Below, piece after piece: positions 12,001-17,192 of a stretch of 64,000 bases of DNA. The DNA is from CAZOOM01 sp964460795 (GTDB lineage Bacteria > Omnitrophota > Omnitrophia > Omnitrophales > Aquincolibacteriaceae). The notes under the pieces are model-generated. The model saw nothing but the letters and a program-made list of their open reading frames with translations, did not search any database and was not told the DNA's origin. The stretch lies in NCBI GenBank assembly GCA_964460795.1, contig CAYWRU010000007.1:18247-82246 (forward strand). Reading direction: 5' to 3'. Within the stretch, counting starts at the first letter, position 1, and the number at the start of each line of letters is the position of its first letter. The position numbers and the translations under genes are program-made.

Positions 12001-13502
12001 AAATCATAGGTAGTTCGGAGCCCCGTTTCGAGTTGCCGGACGAATTGCTGCCTAAGAATGCTGCGGAGGTCGAGCTCCAAACGGGTAGGATGCGAGAAAC
12101 GGTTCAACTTGTAGAGGAAACGCAATCTCCCATGCTTTCTCGTGAGTCATTAAAGGGGCTTGCTTCAAGCCTTCAGTCCTTACGTCAACTTTATGCAAGA
12201 TATCCCGAACTCAATAAAACGATCGGCCGAATTTATGAAGATGAGACTCAGCAATGGAAAGCTATTGAATTCGGTTTGGAGCGTAATGGTTACAAGATCG
12301 CTCCAGAAGATTTAGTAAGAATAATTAATTTTTTCCATTCTTTAACAGCCGCGATCTATGTAGCTGCAAATCCAGATATTCAATGGTATGACTCCACAGG
12401 TGCTCCCGAGGTCGAGGCCATTTATAAGGAACAAAGTTATATTTTACAAAATTCAAAAGCTATTCTTAATGCTATCTATAGCGATCTGGATGTTGAAAGA
12501 TATTTCGGCCTCGACGCCAAAGGACGACCACGGGCCGAGGTGCGGCAGGCGAGTTCGGATTTAGGATTGCGGACTGCGGATTTAGAACAATCCGTTATTC
12601 CGCAATCTGCACTCCGCACTCCGAAATCAGAAGTGCGACAATTGGCGGCGGGGCTGGTGGATCTGTTGGCTCCGAAAGAGGCGATGGCGCAAGTTCAGAA
12701 TGATCTTGGGACGCAATTGGAAAATGAAATTGCTTTGGGAATGACGGCTGAGGATCTGATTGAGGCGATGCTGGAACAAATGGACGTCATCCTGAGCAAA
12801 GCGAAGGATCTCGAGGTTGGGATTCCTCGGCCAGGGCCTCGGAATGACAGCAAGGGTGCGGAGGAAAATCTGGATATGAAAGCCCTTGCTCCGCTTCTTG
12901 CATCTTGGAAATCATTGGTATCTGATCAAAAAGTGACGCTGCTTTTAAAACTAACGGACAATGCCGCCGCCAATAGGGATTCCATTCAGGCGCTGTTGGA
13001 GCAAAGAAAATCCATCGATCGGCTGCTTCTGCTTTCAGAAGAGGGGAGTGTTCAGCCGGAACTCACCAAACTTTTAAAAGAGAACCAGGTTTTTTATACA
13101 GCTCTCAAAAATCTTGGGCAGGCGGGTAAGATTCAACTATTTGGACAATCTCAGCTTCCCCTATTAAGCAAAGAGGCGCTTCCTCAAGAGGCAGTTTTGC
13201 AAAATAAATTACTTCCCGTCACGGTTAGTAAGGGGGAGGCCGATGCCGAGGACGTTCTGATTGAACTTCCGGAGGCAGTACTCCAGACCGTAATTGCAAT
13301 TTATTTGGCAAGCCAGGACCTGAGCGGGAAAAAATCTATGGATGAAATCAAGGCCGAGCTTGTCAGTAAACTCAAGCTGGATCCTCAGGTCCTTGAACTC
13401 CAAAGCGAAAATGGACAGATGGGAGTGTCCATCATCCGATCTCAGCTGCGGCGTTTTCTCCTCGAATACCAGAGAGCTCAGGCGGTGAATCGAGCCGCTT
13501 AA
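3..13502 (+). CDS. giant multidomain protein with RSEVR punctuation, 5'-partial
   Basis: The frame is open from base 3 to the TAA at 13500-13502 (4,499 residues), so the GTG at 90 is not the start and the 5' end lies outside the window. Counting from base 3: residues 19-31 read HSHPTEDWPSAVD, resembling the metal-binding end of a JAMM/MPN domain (HxH...SxxD). Hydrophobic segments lie near 997-1037, followed by a nucleotidyltransferase-like GSYLYKKAGDWPNDIDF (1095-1111, acidic pair D1108/D1110). Near 1317-1440 is a beta-rich, possibly FHA-like segment; HEAT-like repeats follow at about 1647-1713, a membrane helix near 1935-1953, a weakly lysozyme-like helical region at about 2020-2170, a divergent Nudix-like EMGEETG near 2762, and a class I SAM methyltransferase (DAGHGDG from 3303, GVELD shortly after). 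About 19 R-[SA]-E-x-R motifs separate these blocks. Overall function unknown. Domain calls other than the methyltransferase and nucleotidyltransferase are tentative. Confidence 0.9.
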   Translation, partial: GGEREIQLEEINQHEYDFHSHPTEDWPSAVDLMMQISLAGHKGSLIVTPRKTFLFENDFENASYAFRNLIAFAENKSMEKPAFQIVMAWLNAVTPINPRAQAWIHSIFLEMALEITKEWFGTSDYISAWMDVWRRTGTRIKTYSYDEQGEFEKLDILEPIPSTPDEINQLYASKAQVFQSGELLLGSLVNHMSQHLNINITIPNVSDPNITKFAGTMLKLLVFDLLTSIIPLSWTPLRSVVESQGVTPLLSSQSPEIEKELKFLRASSAWPLLRDFRSKGIPDIFNSVMSSNEMSDSLDRAFPGWNGKEKRAELRASLDSALAKGLEVEGRNLELLKKLNPSDFLLQTPTSDSITSRSEARAGDLEQKVDVVLAEATKTQVTKEKKLDYFRPIVRELIREFGSLDALEGSTGLELGPEYDSTALIEFLRSKKINMHGVGFNIGSELPKPSADSNLSPRGKYLHQADFDSFLKNVSPGTVKFIISRKSFYPFADLFDSPPMQRLLSAMLEDQGVLRREMIRKKYAPLISALGLNGVWINTLDKGGYPSDEKPGLYYLSPQEAREFGLERIHIMSDKVGGENLVTESYRKIKSGMIPEAVKAVFVDLEGKEQSLSLEEVIQYVHEFPNMEFIKVENVWTATAVDQSYLHQHFLSLRNQGDGTRRPASPVGGRSEVRNEQVSQADEVRELLRALNNMAISVGFGTEDYALARNEILETLHHLFDELMRHPTPEIIRAAYRFLEMYSPVYKRTARKANVPSAMDPKIKKGMGLLLQQLRSNSVIQTSFLTPKHLVHPITNGAALKMLEDYRKKWADIMGLTEKFNPDSPGPFYWSKNQEDTLMVPSLKGHEAKGEPLDANFLTPEIYKEIHDELQGFSSDMAKNIGVLISMVRLKQFEGIDKVVSKIDKTQKDFQNYVNTWQSPEAKKFSQGEVISLDYRKQAREFEKWHAGGTRSEMRSALTAGSGEDNHDITLGSDGRSEMREGVEKEASHFRITDNLLRFFVFAGLGIVTTLLGAGIEWFFGLLVPFFLFYAPRILLIGAESKEDLSAEIRNKFFDLSGISSSMLKTRQEALREQGVVKLIEETVGLKIKALYVSGSYLYKKAGDWPNDIDFVLVAEGRQFDEKVIHLGESSKGGENPDVIYLKDNKPFKTPDGALVRKLEILIIGEGVLAGKLPENLTSTSLLHTLVNTRQRASAEILQGLLLQGEPVIIPIQSARILLGFQIFQHVVGSFVRPLLWIFSPTRAGLKKMISRIQSIGIYLRLLNTSLQRNLSGSKESRFEARTEQPIETWNSDAKPWGTASGVMNVARVSNKGLRISKEAFKGEDEKPLSVQIILGRKSVGETALTLTYNGAQWVISVEKKFIQSQSDSPDPLTLELRPGKTLGVGLRPQKWLGSEDVPWLIDQKYELDLEDIQVRLTVNAEGNAVTILDTSLSGVYMKSADIQKLQENIRRSEVRVDREKVNQVVDDLLTEDLFMRPVNITDYLFSISPKADSKTLGIISEVFKKHGLPGMGEGLSLDSDSPAMQIATAVMTELGRRDFEARTEFQKQQLKSPHALDSRSEVRANKKSGERFLAPKTDGNRWEYLARILGIRDPKTKQIIPLDLTHAERAMASNRILLGNLEEALRLHFYDLASSGLYGPGFLETLLSRALRSPHPEIRKLSVSILGGYGRVETLNVLVNLLKSEKGKDTGVHRDAMELKGLVDALENIAIRKDGRERLQKLLNLPEDWKHEDVYPAVRKLAGLKEEVLEPQDAQVESQDTEKRSEVRIGEAGGNYRQKASEFLKHLDEVVKISSELSAEHVYKAALIYAKSSKDIQEVLMAMSPENTESADTAAIIFKMHQQKKRVPDQAIQDYFEKIQLALQGDEFQILLEGIRQYQRRGLYPRHPIKINFKRPAQTKPAHQRFRPGLPPDFGRSELRRRIVSVQTSGLIQRWKTVIAAGLLGAAITVAAETAVQFHAMQSHIGQLLDRGLNSQTLISHALEAEKRFQGRTDDQIIREANVTIKSVIDTVYRSLPPEKKQAMHRLALYALKMESNGRQTIQRNAQGKAILIGVGRWQNEIPNLGDSPKNYHAYGSDKSPSYEHGDVRQNNKLFLGAEMGLVYPVTNAVNGRLEYDVQAVKRFIEEGIKRESETRHILGKSLADKVLSSDKMDAYFGILQIWRGAMTRGGIDLSTVRTEAQMREFYETRYRNKRFSDSERAVREKSGKFSAAYHWAMQAPAYSLETKDETTSINIYPVSPAREIKINARINGIQGTVTNAAKVAVPSTPAVSKITERRSLQERVQQSIEKGPVARPEAAQKGKSRSEVRYEPEKLTPTLEAAWKQADPEKSHSWIYLIGRGTLSSDALKTQERGEFLRSLGYDVVVTDESHEGLSAWNYNIQPGLAKLVKEKGRPLIISDHYVQDDDPLILATSLLHSMVHLGDLRFVMLFEPRSTSVGAWQYAKRLSVANELSEIFEARPDVMFQGMTQDEFETWFRANGEKWAKRTGAAGDFKQKFLKRIPEPGVGKTFSNVEQMPTVRIFEIFNAEFGGDSLALIDDRIKNPAIGVYWVSEEAIRALRDPATGSWKPGTVNIETGKLPNGSPEMRQAVLADHSAALLPEVTASNDWQREVIQRTENAKIEKVRISASTLARITKIVDGKTYYLLVLNRGSLKKGEWKLAPFGGAIGEITDAGMRFMKRDFGLNANDFDGVTKALRDAEAKAKKSGLVMTDSERTKIAETAERDLRFTIKSYKLRGFLQWLEDWKGRGFGPRLELTQEMGEETGLFTPEMLGKVFSRAEVRKLDLGSVLTGYNFAGAKTVLGEAIAALQSDEEIRKKRQLDDAKWEGLQNIPGATFALSLRQYQKALGDIGKRAGLKGPNVFYPFGGYDAHKPFMLVRDATNVISQSAKPWGLPNDLVTVLEARGLREGFGYDHVNTESDFHHLMRDTKTEAFGGIAIARIVNYLDGNIRGLYYFKLDEKGQPVFLDSPEQTNKRENYQHAVVEFDLKNDDGSLRHVRYWYIQDRLEEKNPNYESFVTKLDFQTLLLLGIPKEIWAKHLSVVISQIFDTAKINRARFLSDNGQSGSHSTGVNTPEALKKAFGSSSLSSLSLSRGVAVGYSSGVVPDFIYYGDAGRVSSFTRWFRRSEARKVSQAPVLASSEETLRNSSGTATFTASTRLPSGLKDEEVRSIIEALKPNVEKVPGTGSGGSQSRRAEMRHPSSDFGLPIVESVQSALHTPKSLPTGQAGAMKMRSEARKISAQEIIPALYKKAGLEFKPHEIRVTGKSEEGTFVRTALADMDEIVRLFPVSKGKSEKIIDAGHGDGAFLILLAHAFPEAELIGVELDPELYARSLKLVTAAESEGLIRKGQIRLYNDNFNTPEFERYFKSADAVYYYSSGTTAVDQLAKTILKNLKPGGEVVEYGPEELGKELKQKEGVFGERTLEFDPTAESNVFTRIHVYSRLYKIHLKQLARDTWLSQREDGKEFTFQVLEPTPELINEHYEDFFELTPGALLDEQVVQRRAQPIPDWEAFVRYLKQEWDAEPRDSILLVADAHIMGIYIFKKRPNESLFSYAEILEKYKGSGAIDVIFQDVKERYLENDETAKVSAFITRDHERAKKNDDLKLRTLQELRSDLGINSVVTIETLSSPRAEIRKDGVELNEPLMVDPKILTILESAGNWDGEFNQQMAEQGFHSGENGLAENLDGLKWDQEGVSPYFMAQGEYDFRDQRGLIQFVTDKIMNYFRDVRSPSFRPVMLSRQVSLQGRSGLEILFYQGIENHIATTANGLRWNGHGLDKAEIAVSSEGKGWIEVFDPKGSGRFIPGEPEGIPFKASHPLVKGTLVRVLRFSESVEDILEPVRADFLAHLGQSSSPARAEVRNPDFKEPFEFVANQLNLWTGDNAWFAKELAEVSEPNNPEALKWWKIMNALLNSIKGERNAVIRLAGQLGDQARRESPLLAQNSYTNLINAFYRHYQKVGGSVLGLHDALRKAKDKGDYSFINYFNLYFIYYLQTNKIIGSSEPRFELPDELLPKNAAEVELQTGRMRETVQLVEETQSPMLSRESLKGLASSLQSLRQLYARYPELNKTIGRIYEDETQQWKAIEFGLERNGYKIAPEDLVRIINFFHSLTAAIYVAANPDIQWYDSTGAPEVEAIYKEQSYILQNSKAILNAIYSDLDVERYFGLDAKGRPRAEVRQASSDLGLRTADLEQSVIPQSALRTPKSEVRQLAAGLVDLLAPKEAMAQVQNDLGTQLENEIALGMTAEDLIEAMLEQMDVILSKAKDLEVGIPRPGPRNDSKGAEENLDMKALAPLLASWKSLVSDQKVTLLLKLTDNAAANRDSIQALLEQRKSIDRLLLLSEEGSVQPELTKLLKENQVFYTALKNLGQAGKIQLFGQSQLPLLSKEALPQEAVLQNKLLPVTVSKGEADAEDVLIELPEAVLQTVIAIYLASQDLSGKKSMDEIKAELVSKLKLDPQVLELQSENGQMGVSIIRSQLRRFLLEYQRAQAVNRAA
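1964..2024 (+). repeat. linker module shared with the second giant gene
   Basis: An in-frame stretch inside the first giant gene. It begins AAATCAAGGGGACGGC, continues with a GC-rich short inverted repeat (CGCCGGTCGGCGGGC region) and ends in the RSEVR codons CGTTCCGAAGTGCGG (2010-2024). Nearly the same beginning occurs at about 39044 and, slightly changed, at about 36172 in the second giant gene, more than 34 kb away, again just before an R-[SA]-E-V-R motif. Confidence 0.7.
9611..9707 (+). repeat. in-frame fold-back element in giant gene
   Basis: Directly follows the RAEMR codons at 9594-9608 and precedes RSEAR at 9711-9725. The left arm uses words such as TTCGGATTTCGGATTGC; the right arm carries matching AATCCGCACTCC words, so the transcript can fold back on itself. 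A separate small hairpin CCTGCCT/AGGCAGG sits at 9677-9697 and encodes the peptide LPTGQAG. The coding frame is kept throughout. Confidence 0.65.
12551..12630 (+). repeat. in-frame fold-back element in giant gene
   Basis: Immediately follows RAEVR codons (12531-12545) and runs into KSEVR (12624-12638). It shares the start GAGTTCGGATTT with the element at 9611 and has imperfectly self-complementary arms built from GGATTGCGG- and CCGCAATC-type words around a centre near 12593. It encodes low-complexity peptide without breaking the frame. Confidence 0.65.
12785..12850 (+). repeat. GTCAT...ATGAC element inserted in frame
   Basis: Begins GTCATCCTGAGCAAAGCG and ends CGGAATGACAG, giving short inverted termini GTCAT/ATGAC. 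It encodes DVILSKAKDLEVGIPRPG and a few more residues within the C-terminal region of the first giant protein. The same termini mark the elements at 22180-22241 and 54001-54113, so this is a member of a dispersed family that happens to be translated here. Confidence 0.75.
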
Positions 13503-13547
13503 TAATAGTACTGAGTACTAGACAGATTCTTTCGGACTAGAAATTTA

Positions 13548-13577
13548 TTGAGGTGTGAAAAAAAGGGATGGTACAAT
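13548..13577 (+). promoter_or_regulatory. sigma-70-like promoter, probably leaderless
   Basis: TTGAGG (13548-13553), an 18-base spacer, and TACAAT (13572-13577) preceded by TG. Transcription would begin around 13584, right at the ATG codons 13585 and 13588, so the message for the nucleotidyltransferase may have no leader. The same TGGTACAAT string sits just before the Lnt-like gene at 57656. Confidence 0.5.
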
Positions 13578-13584
13578 GCACGCC

Positions 13585-14133
13585 ATGATGGGAAGCATTG
13601 CTAAGACATTTCGAGTGGTTTCAGAGGCTCTCCGCAGTCAGAATATCCCCGTGGTTTTGATTGGCGGGTTTGCGCTTGGAGCCTACGGTCTTGCCCGCCA
13701 TACCGCGGATGCGGATTTTATTATTGCCGAAGAATCCCTTGAAAAGGTGAAGCTTGCGCTTACGACGTGCGGTTACCGTGAGGCCGTTAGGACGTCGATA
13801 TTTGTGAGGTTTACCGCTTCCGAGGTTTCTCTTTTAGATCTAGATTTTCTTCTTGTTTCAGAAGCGACCCTATCGGGCGTTCTTGATGCGGTCCAAACTT
13901 ATCAGGTGGGGGATAGTAAAGCGCAAGTGCCTTCTTTGGAGCATTTGATTGCTTTAAAGCTGCATGCAATTAAAAATGATCCAAAGCGAGAAATGAAAGA
14001 TTTGTTTGATGTTTATGAACTCATAAAAAAGAATCCAGACGCCGGCATTCTTAATAAATTGCTGGATCTCTGTGACAAATATGGAACTGACCGTCTCTAT
14101 CACAAACTTATGGAACTTGTGAAAAAATCATGA
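13585..14133 (+). CDS. AbiEii-like minimal nucleotidyltransferase
   Basis: A protein of about 182 residues with an N-terminal nucleotidyltransferase core: GGFALGAYG followed by RHTADADF, matching the GG...R.T.D.D pattern of AbiEii/minimal nucleotidyltransferases. A later FLLVSEA-type strand and a LEHLIALKLHAIKND helix, which in AbiEii-like enzymes carries the K.HA motif, support the assignment. The next gene starts within the stop codon (ATGA), as in two-gene toxin-antitoxin modules. Earlier in-frame starts exist at GTG 13555 and ATG 13576; ATG 13585 is preferred because the promoter candidate ends there. In type IV systems the nucleotidyltransferase is the toxin, but the partner here does not resemble AbiEi, so a toxin role is only a possibility. 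Confidence 0.85.
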   Translation: MMGSIAKTFRVVSEALRSQNIPVVLIGGFALGAYGLARHTADADFIIAEESLEKVKLALTTCGYREAVRTSIFVRFTASEVSLLDLDFLLVSEATLSGVLDAVQTYQVGDSKAQVPSLEHLIALKLHAIKNDPKREMKDLFDVYELIKKNPDAGILNKLLDLCDKYGTDRLYHKLMELVKKS

Positions 14134-14291
14134 AAAAGAAACTGGATTTACCTAAGAGCCGGGAGGAGATTCCGTCCAGCCGGACGCTTTCCTGGGAAGA
14201 GTACCTCGAGTTTGTGGAAGAGGGGCTTAAGTTAGGATTTAAGAGAGAGCCCCGGCCGCTTCCCGACGGCAAACCTTTCGAGTTACGATAA
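14130..14291 (+). CDS. small 53-aa partner of the nucleotidyltransferase
   Basis: ATG at 14130 overlaps the upstream TGA by four bases and the frame ends at TAA 14289-14291. The product is short and charged, starting MKKKLDLPKSREE, with a central amphipathic helix LSWEEYLEFVEEGLKLG. I do not recognise a family. Tight translational coupling to an AbiEii-like nucleotidyltransferase suggests a cognate partner, for example an antitoxin or regulator. No separate promoter is visible. Confidence 0.65.
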   Translation: MKKKLDLPKSREEIPSSRTLSWEEYLEFVEEGLKLGFKREPRPLPDGKPFELR

Positions 14292-14383
14292 TTTGTTGAT
14301 TCTTCTGTTGACTCTCCTCCGCATCGATCTATAATCTGCCCACTTCAATTGCTCTTTCAAACACAAACAGGCTAACCCTGCGA

Positions 14384-14560
14384 GGAAATTCCAAATAACA
14401 AGATCTAAATTCCAACTTGGGATTTGGTGCTTGGGTTTTGGGATTTCAGTTCGAGGGCTTAGGGAAGCAAGGGCCAATTCAATTTTAGATTGCAGATTTT
14501 TGATTTTAGATTTGAAATTTAGTAGCCAATCTAAAATCTTCAATCAAAAATCTAAAATAT
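14384..14560. repeat. fold-back repeats upstream of the B12 riboswitch
   Basis: AT-rich sequence made of short words (AAATTCCAA, TTGGGATTT, then ATTTTAGATT and AATCTAAAAT). The segment from about 14474 to 14560 forms an imperfect long hairpin: ATTTTAGATT, TTTTTGATTTTAGATT and similar words on the left pair with AATCTAAAATCTTCAATC and AAAAATCTAAAAT on the right. There is no gene in 14292-14560. Confidence 0.6.
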
Positions 14561-14766
14561 GACATTGGTTTCTTCACGGTGCCGCCGCTGTAGACAAGAA
14601 CGAAAAGGGTAAACCATTATTCTGAAATAAATTCGGAATGAGAAGGTCCTGAGTAGGAAAAGCAATGTCAAATGACGAATAACAAATGACAAAACAAATT
14701 CTTTTGTCATTTGAATTTTTAAATTTGTCATTACGAAGTCTTGTCGAGTCAGAAGACCTGCCTGTT
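14561..14766 (+). promoter_or_regulatory. cobalamin riboswitch, apparently damaged
   Basis: The B12 box GAGTCAGAAGACCTGCCTG (14746-14764) is nearly canonical. Upstream, CCGCCGCTGTAGAC (from 14582), CCATTATTCTG, CGGAATGAGAAGG and GAGTAGGAA match the order of the middle and 3' parts of the cobalamin riboswitch, and GGTTTCTTCACGG (from 14567) resembles its 5' end. The conserved block GGGAA...GGTG...AATCC expected between 14579 and 14582 is missing, and a fold-back repeat separates GAGTAGGAA from the B12 box. The position upstream of a BtuB-like receptor and BtuFCD fits. It is probably a relic or an altered switch rather than a standard one. Confidence 0.7.
14662..14740. repeat. fold-back insertion inside the riboswitch
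   Basis: CAAATGACAAAA and TTTTGTCATTTG form a 12-base stem, with further partial copies of the words AATGAC and GTCATT outside it. It lies exactly where the riboswitch consensus would pass directly from the GAGTAGGAA segment into the B12 box. The architecture is that of the other intergenic fold-backs in this window. Confidence 0.65.
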
Positions 14767-14851
14767 AAGATTTTAGATTTTTGAGTTTGGATTTTAGATT
14801 TGGATTTTCAGAGCAAATCTAAAATCTTCAATCTAAATTCTAAAATAAAAT
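14767..14851. repeat. fold-back repeat between riboswitch and receptor gene
   Basis: ATTTTAGATTTTTGAG and GGATTTTAGATTTGG on the left face AAATCTAAAATCTTC and AATCTAAATTCTAAAAT on the right, giving an imperfect hairpin with a centre near 14810. It starts just after the B12 box, so any terminator or anti-Shine-Dalgarno helix of the riboswitch would have to lie within or beyond it. Confidence 0.6.
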
Positions 14852-14942
14852 TCCTCCGAGCAGAGAAATCCTCGAGACCCGTCTCTTCATTTATAGGCGC
14901 GTTCTTTCGGTGGCCTTTCTGTTACGGAGAAAGAAAGGTCCT

Positions 14943-17189
14943 ATGATTAGGAACGCGCATTTCCAAATCTCAGTTTTCAGTCTATTTAGTTTGTTATTTT
15001 CTCTCGCAAGCTTTACTTCGCCCGGTTATTCAAAGACAGTCCAAACCGAAATACCGTCCGCTGTTTCGACTGTAACGAGCGACGATATCTCGAATATTCA
15101 ATCCACAAAACCCATCACGATCATGGCCTCTCGTCTGCCCGGACTTCGTGAAAATCTCCGCAACCGCTCGGCCAATATCACCTATAAGGACTCTAAAGAT
15201 CTTGGGTTAACTCAGCCTTTGAATTTTCAGGATGCAGTGCGCGATACTGAAGGGCTGGTTTTTTATGATTCAGTTGGGAATGGGTTGGATCAAACCATCA
15301 GTATGCGGGGATTTAAAAACGCATCCGATGTTATTTTTTTAGTGGATGGGGTCCGGGTGAACGAGATTGATGGAGGCGGCATGACCTATCCCTTGCTCCG
15401 TCTTTCCAATATTGATTCCATCCAGGTGGATCGGGGATCGGGATCGCCCGTTTATGGAAGCGGCGCCTTTGCCGGAGTTGTGAATATCACGACGCGCCAG
15501 CCAAGTGAAAAACCGGTCAGTCTTTTTGGAGACGCGGCCTGGTCAAGTTTCCGCGGGATTCAGTTTCATCAGGGAATCAGCGGCACTTTAAAAGATAATC
15601 TTACGCCGATCGGCGGAAAGTGGGCCTATTATTTCAACGGCGGACGCGATGTGAGTCATGGATTTCGTGCTAACGGAGATTGGAAAATTACAGATTTTGA
15701 TATCAAGACTTCCTACACGCTTCCGGAGGACCGCGCCAAAATTCACGCGGGTGTAAAGCATGTTTATGATGATGTGTCGAATCCCGGTGAAATGACTTTT
15801 CAGCAGTATCAGGATAATCCCTGGCGTACCAACAAACCGCTTGATGGGCGGCGATTTGACCAAACCATAGTCTCTGTGGGCGGTGATGCGAACGCGCTTG
15901 ATAAACGCTTCACCACTTCTATTTTAGGAAGCTGGCGTTTGAATCGTATGGATTCTAAAACAACTTTTGGAACCTTTACGGATTTCCTGGACGGCTGGGA
16001 TCCGGATACGAATCTTGTGGTTTCCAAATCACGCGATGAAGATCTGACCTGGCAGATGGGCTACGATGATACCTGGGATTGGCTGGGGAGTGAGACGATT
16101 TTTGGACTTGAAGGACGACGAGGTCTGAATCAAGGCACGCAGCGCGATGCTTTTGGCGGCGTGATTCAGGAAGCTCCGGCGATCGAAACCGACCGTGAAG
16201 TTCATCCTGAAAACTTTGGAATATTTTGGCGCGAAACACTGCGATTTTGGGACCGGGTCATTCCTTATTTTGGCATGAGGCATGATTTTAACTGGGTTCA
16301 GACTGAAGACCGTTTGGCGTCGGCCAATAATATTAGTAAGCGCTGGAACGCCTCCACGGTTTCAACCGGCGTCACCGTCAAAACACTTTCCTTTTTGGAT
16401 CTTTTTGGAAACTATTCAACAGGATTCCGTGTACCGACTCCGGATGAACTTGCTCCGTTTTCGGGCGCCATTTCTACGAACTTAAATCCGGAAAAATCCC
16501 ATAGTTATGAGGTGGGTTCGCGGCTTTTTTATAAAAACCTTGCGGCCTTAAAAAACAGCTGGTTTTGGAATGATTTAAAGGATGAAATCTCTTTTGATTC
16601 CAATGCCGTCACGGCAGCGTCTCCGTTTGGGCAGAATATCAATATTGCAAAAACCCGGCGTTACGGCACGGAACTCAGGCTGGATCTTAATCCGATCCAA
16701 GAACTGAACAGCTACGGAAGTTATGCGTGGACCCGCGCCTATGTTCGCGAGACGGACAGCAACGGTTCGCTGAAAGACGGCCGGACGCTGGAACAGATTC
16801 CAGAAAATCGTTTCACCTTTGGGTCTTTCCTGACCCCGCTTGCCAGGCTGGGGGAGCCTTATGATGGATTTAAGTTCGGACTGGACGGAATTTATACAGG
16901 GCCTCAACATCCGGTGGGATATCAGACGGCCTCTCAAGCGACTTTGAATACCACGGGCGGAGCAGGGCATTCCATTAAAGGATATACGGTCTGGAATTTC
17001 ATGACCTCATTCAAGTGGCATGAAAAGGAATTTTATTTCCGGATCAATAATATTTTTGATGAGCGATATTATTCGCGGGCCGTATCATCGACTTCATTTG
17101 GAACTTCCATCTATCCGGCTGGGACGTATAATTTTGTGGTCCCAGGTGCACCGCGCGAATATGTGATTGGATCCAAGTGGGAGTTTTAA
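14943..17189 (+). CDS. TonB-dependent outer-membrane receptor, BtuB-like
   Basis: Predicted outer-membrane receptor for corrinoids. The start at ATG 14943 follows AGAAAGG and gives a signal peptide (MIRNAHFQISVFSLFSLLF...); GTG 14910 would add a charged extension and is disfavoured. After a short linker comes a TonB-box-like PITIMASRLP, then a plug domain (DAVRDTEGLVFYDS, SMRGFKN, FLVDGVRVNE, VDRGSGSPVYGSGAFAGVVNI), then a beta-barrel ending in phenylalanine (SKWEF). The length of 748 residues is usual for such receptors. A cobalamin riboswitch-like leader lies upstream, and DUF71, BtuF, BtuC, BtuD and TonB follow at short distances, which together favour vitamin B12 or another corrinoid as substrate. 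Confidence 0.9.
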   Translation: MIRNAHFQISVFSLFSLLFSLASFTSPGYSKTVQTEIPSAVSTVTSDDISNIQSTKPITIMASRLPGLRENLRNRSANITYKDSKDLGLTQPLNFQDAVRDTEGLVFYDSVGNGLDQTISMRGFKNASDVIFLVDGVRVNEIDGGGMTYPLLRLSNIDSIQVDRGSGSPVYGSGAFAGVVNITTRQPSEKPVSLFGDAAWSSFRGIQFHQGISGTLKDNLTPIGGKWAYYFNGGRDVSHGFRANGDWKITDFDIKTSYTLPEDRAKIHAGVKHVYDDVSNPGEMTFQQYQDNPWRTNKPLDGRRFDQTIVSVGGDANALDKRFTTSILGSWRLNRMDSKTTFGTFTDFLDGWDPDTNLVVSKSRDEDLTWQMGYDDTWDWLGSETIFGLEGRRGLNQGTQRDAFGGVIQEAPAIETDREVHPENFGIFWRETLRFWDRVIPYFGMRHDFNWVQTEDRLASANNISKRWNASTVSTGVTVKTLSFLDLFGNYSTGFRVPTPDELAPFSGAISTNLNPEKSHSYEVGSRLFYKNLAALKNSWFWNDLKDEISFDSNAVTAASPFGQNINIAKTRRYGTELRLDLNPIQELNSYGSYAWTRAYVRETDSNGSLKDGRTLEQIPENRFTFGSFLTPLARLGEPYDGFKFGLDGIYTGPQHPVGYQTASQATLNTTGGAGHSIKGYTVWNFMTSFKWHEKEFYFRINNIFDERYYSRAVSSTSFGTSIYPAGTYNFVVPGAPREYVIGSKWEF

Positions 17190-17192
17190 GAC

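Noticed and set aside
14283..14543. Minus-strand 86-codon frame
   Set aside because: It consists of fold-back repeat sequence and has no recognisable protein features.
14910..14942. N-terminal extension of the TonB-dependent receptor from GTG 14910
   Set aside because: It would place a charged stretch before the signal peptide; ATG 14943 has a better ribosome-binding site and a normal signal peptide.
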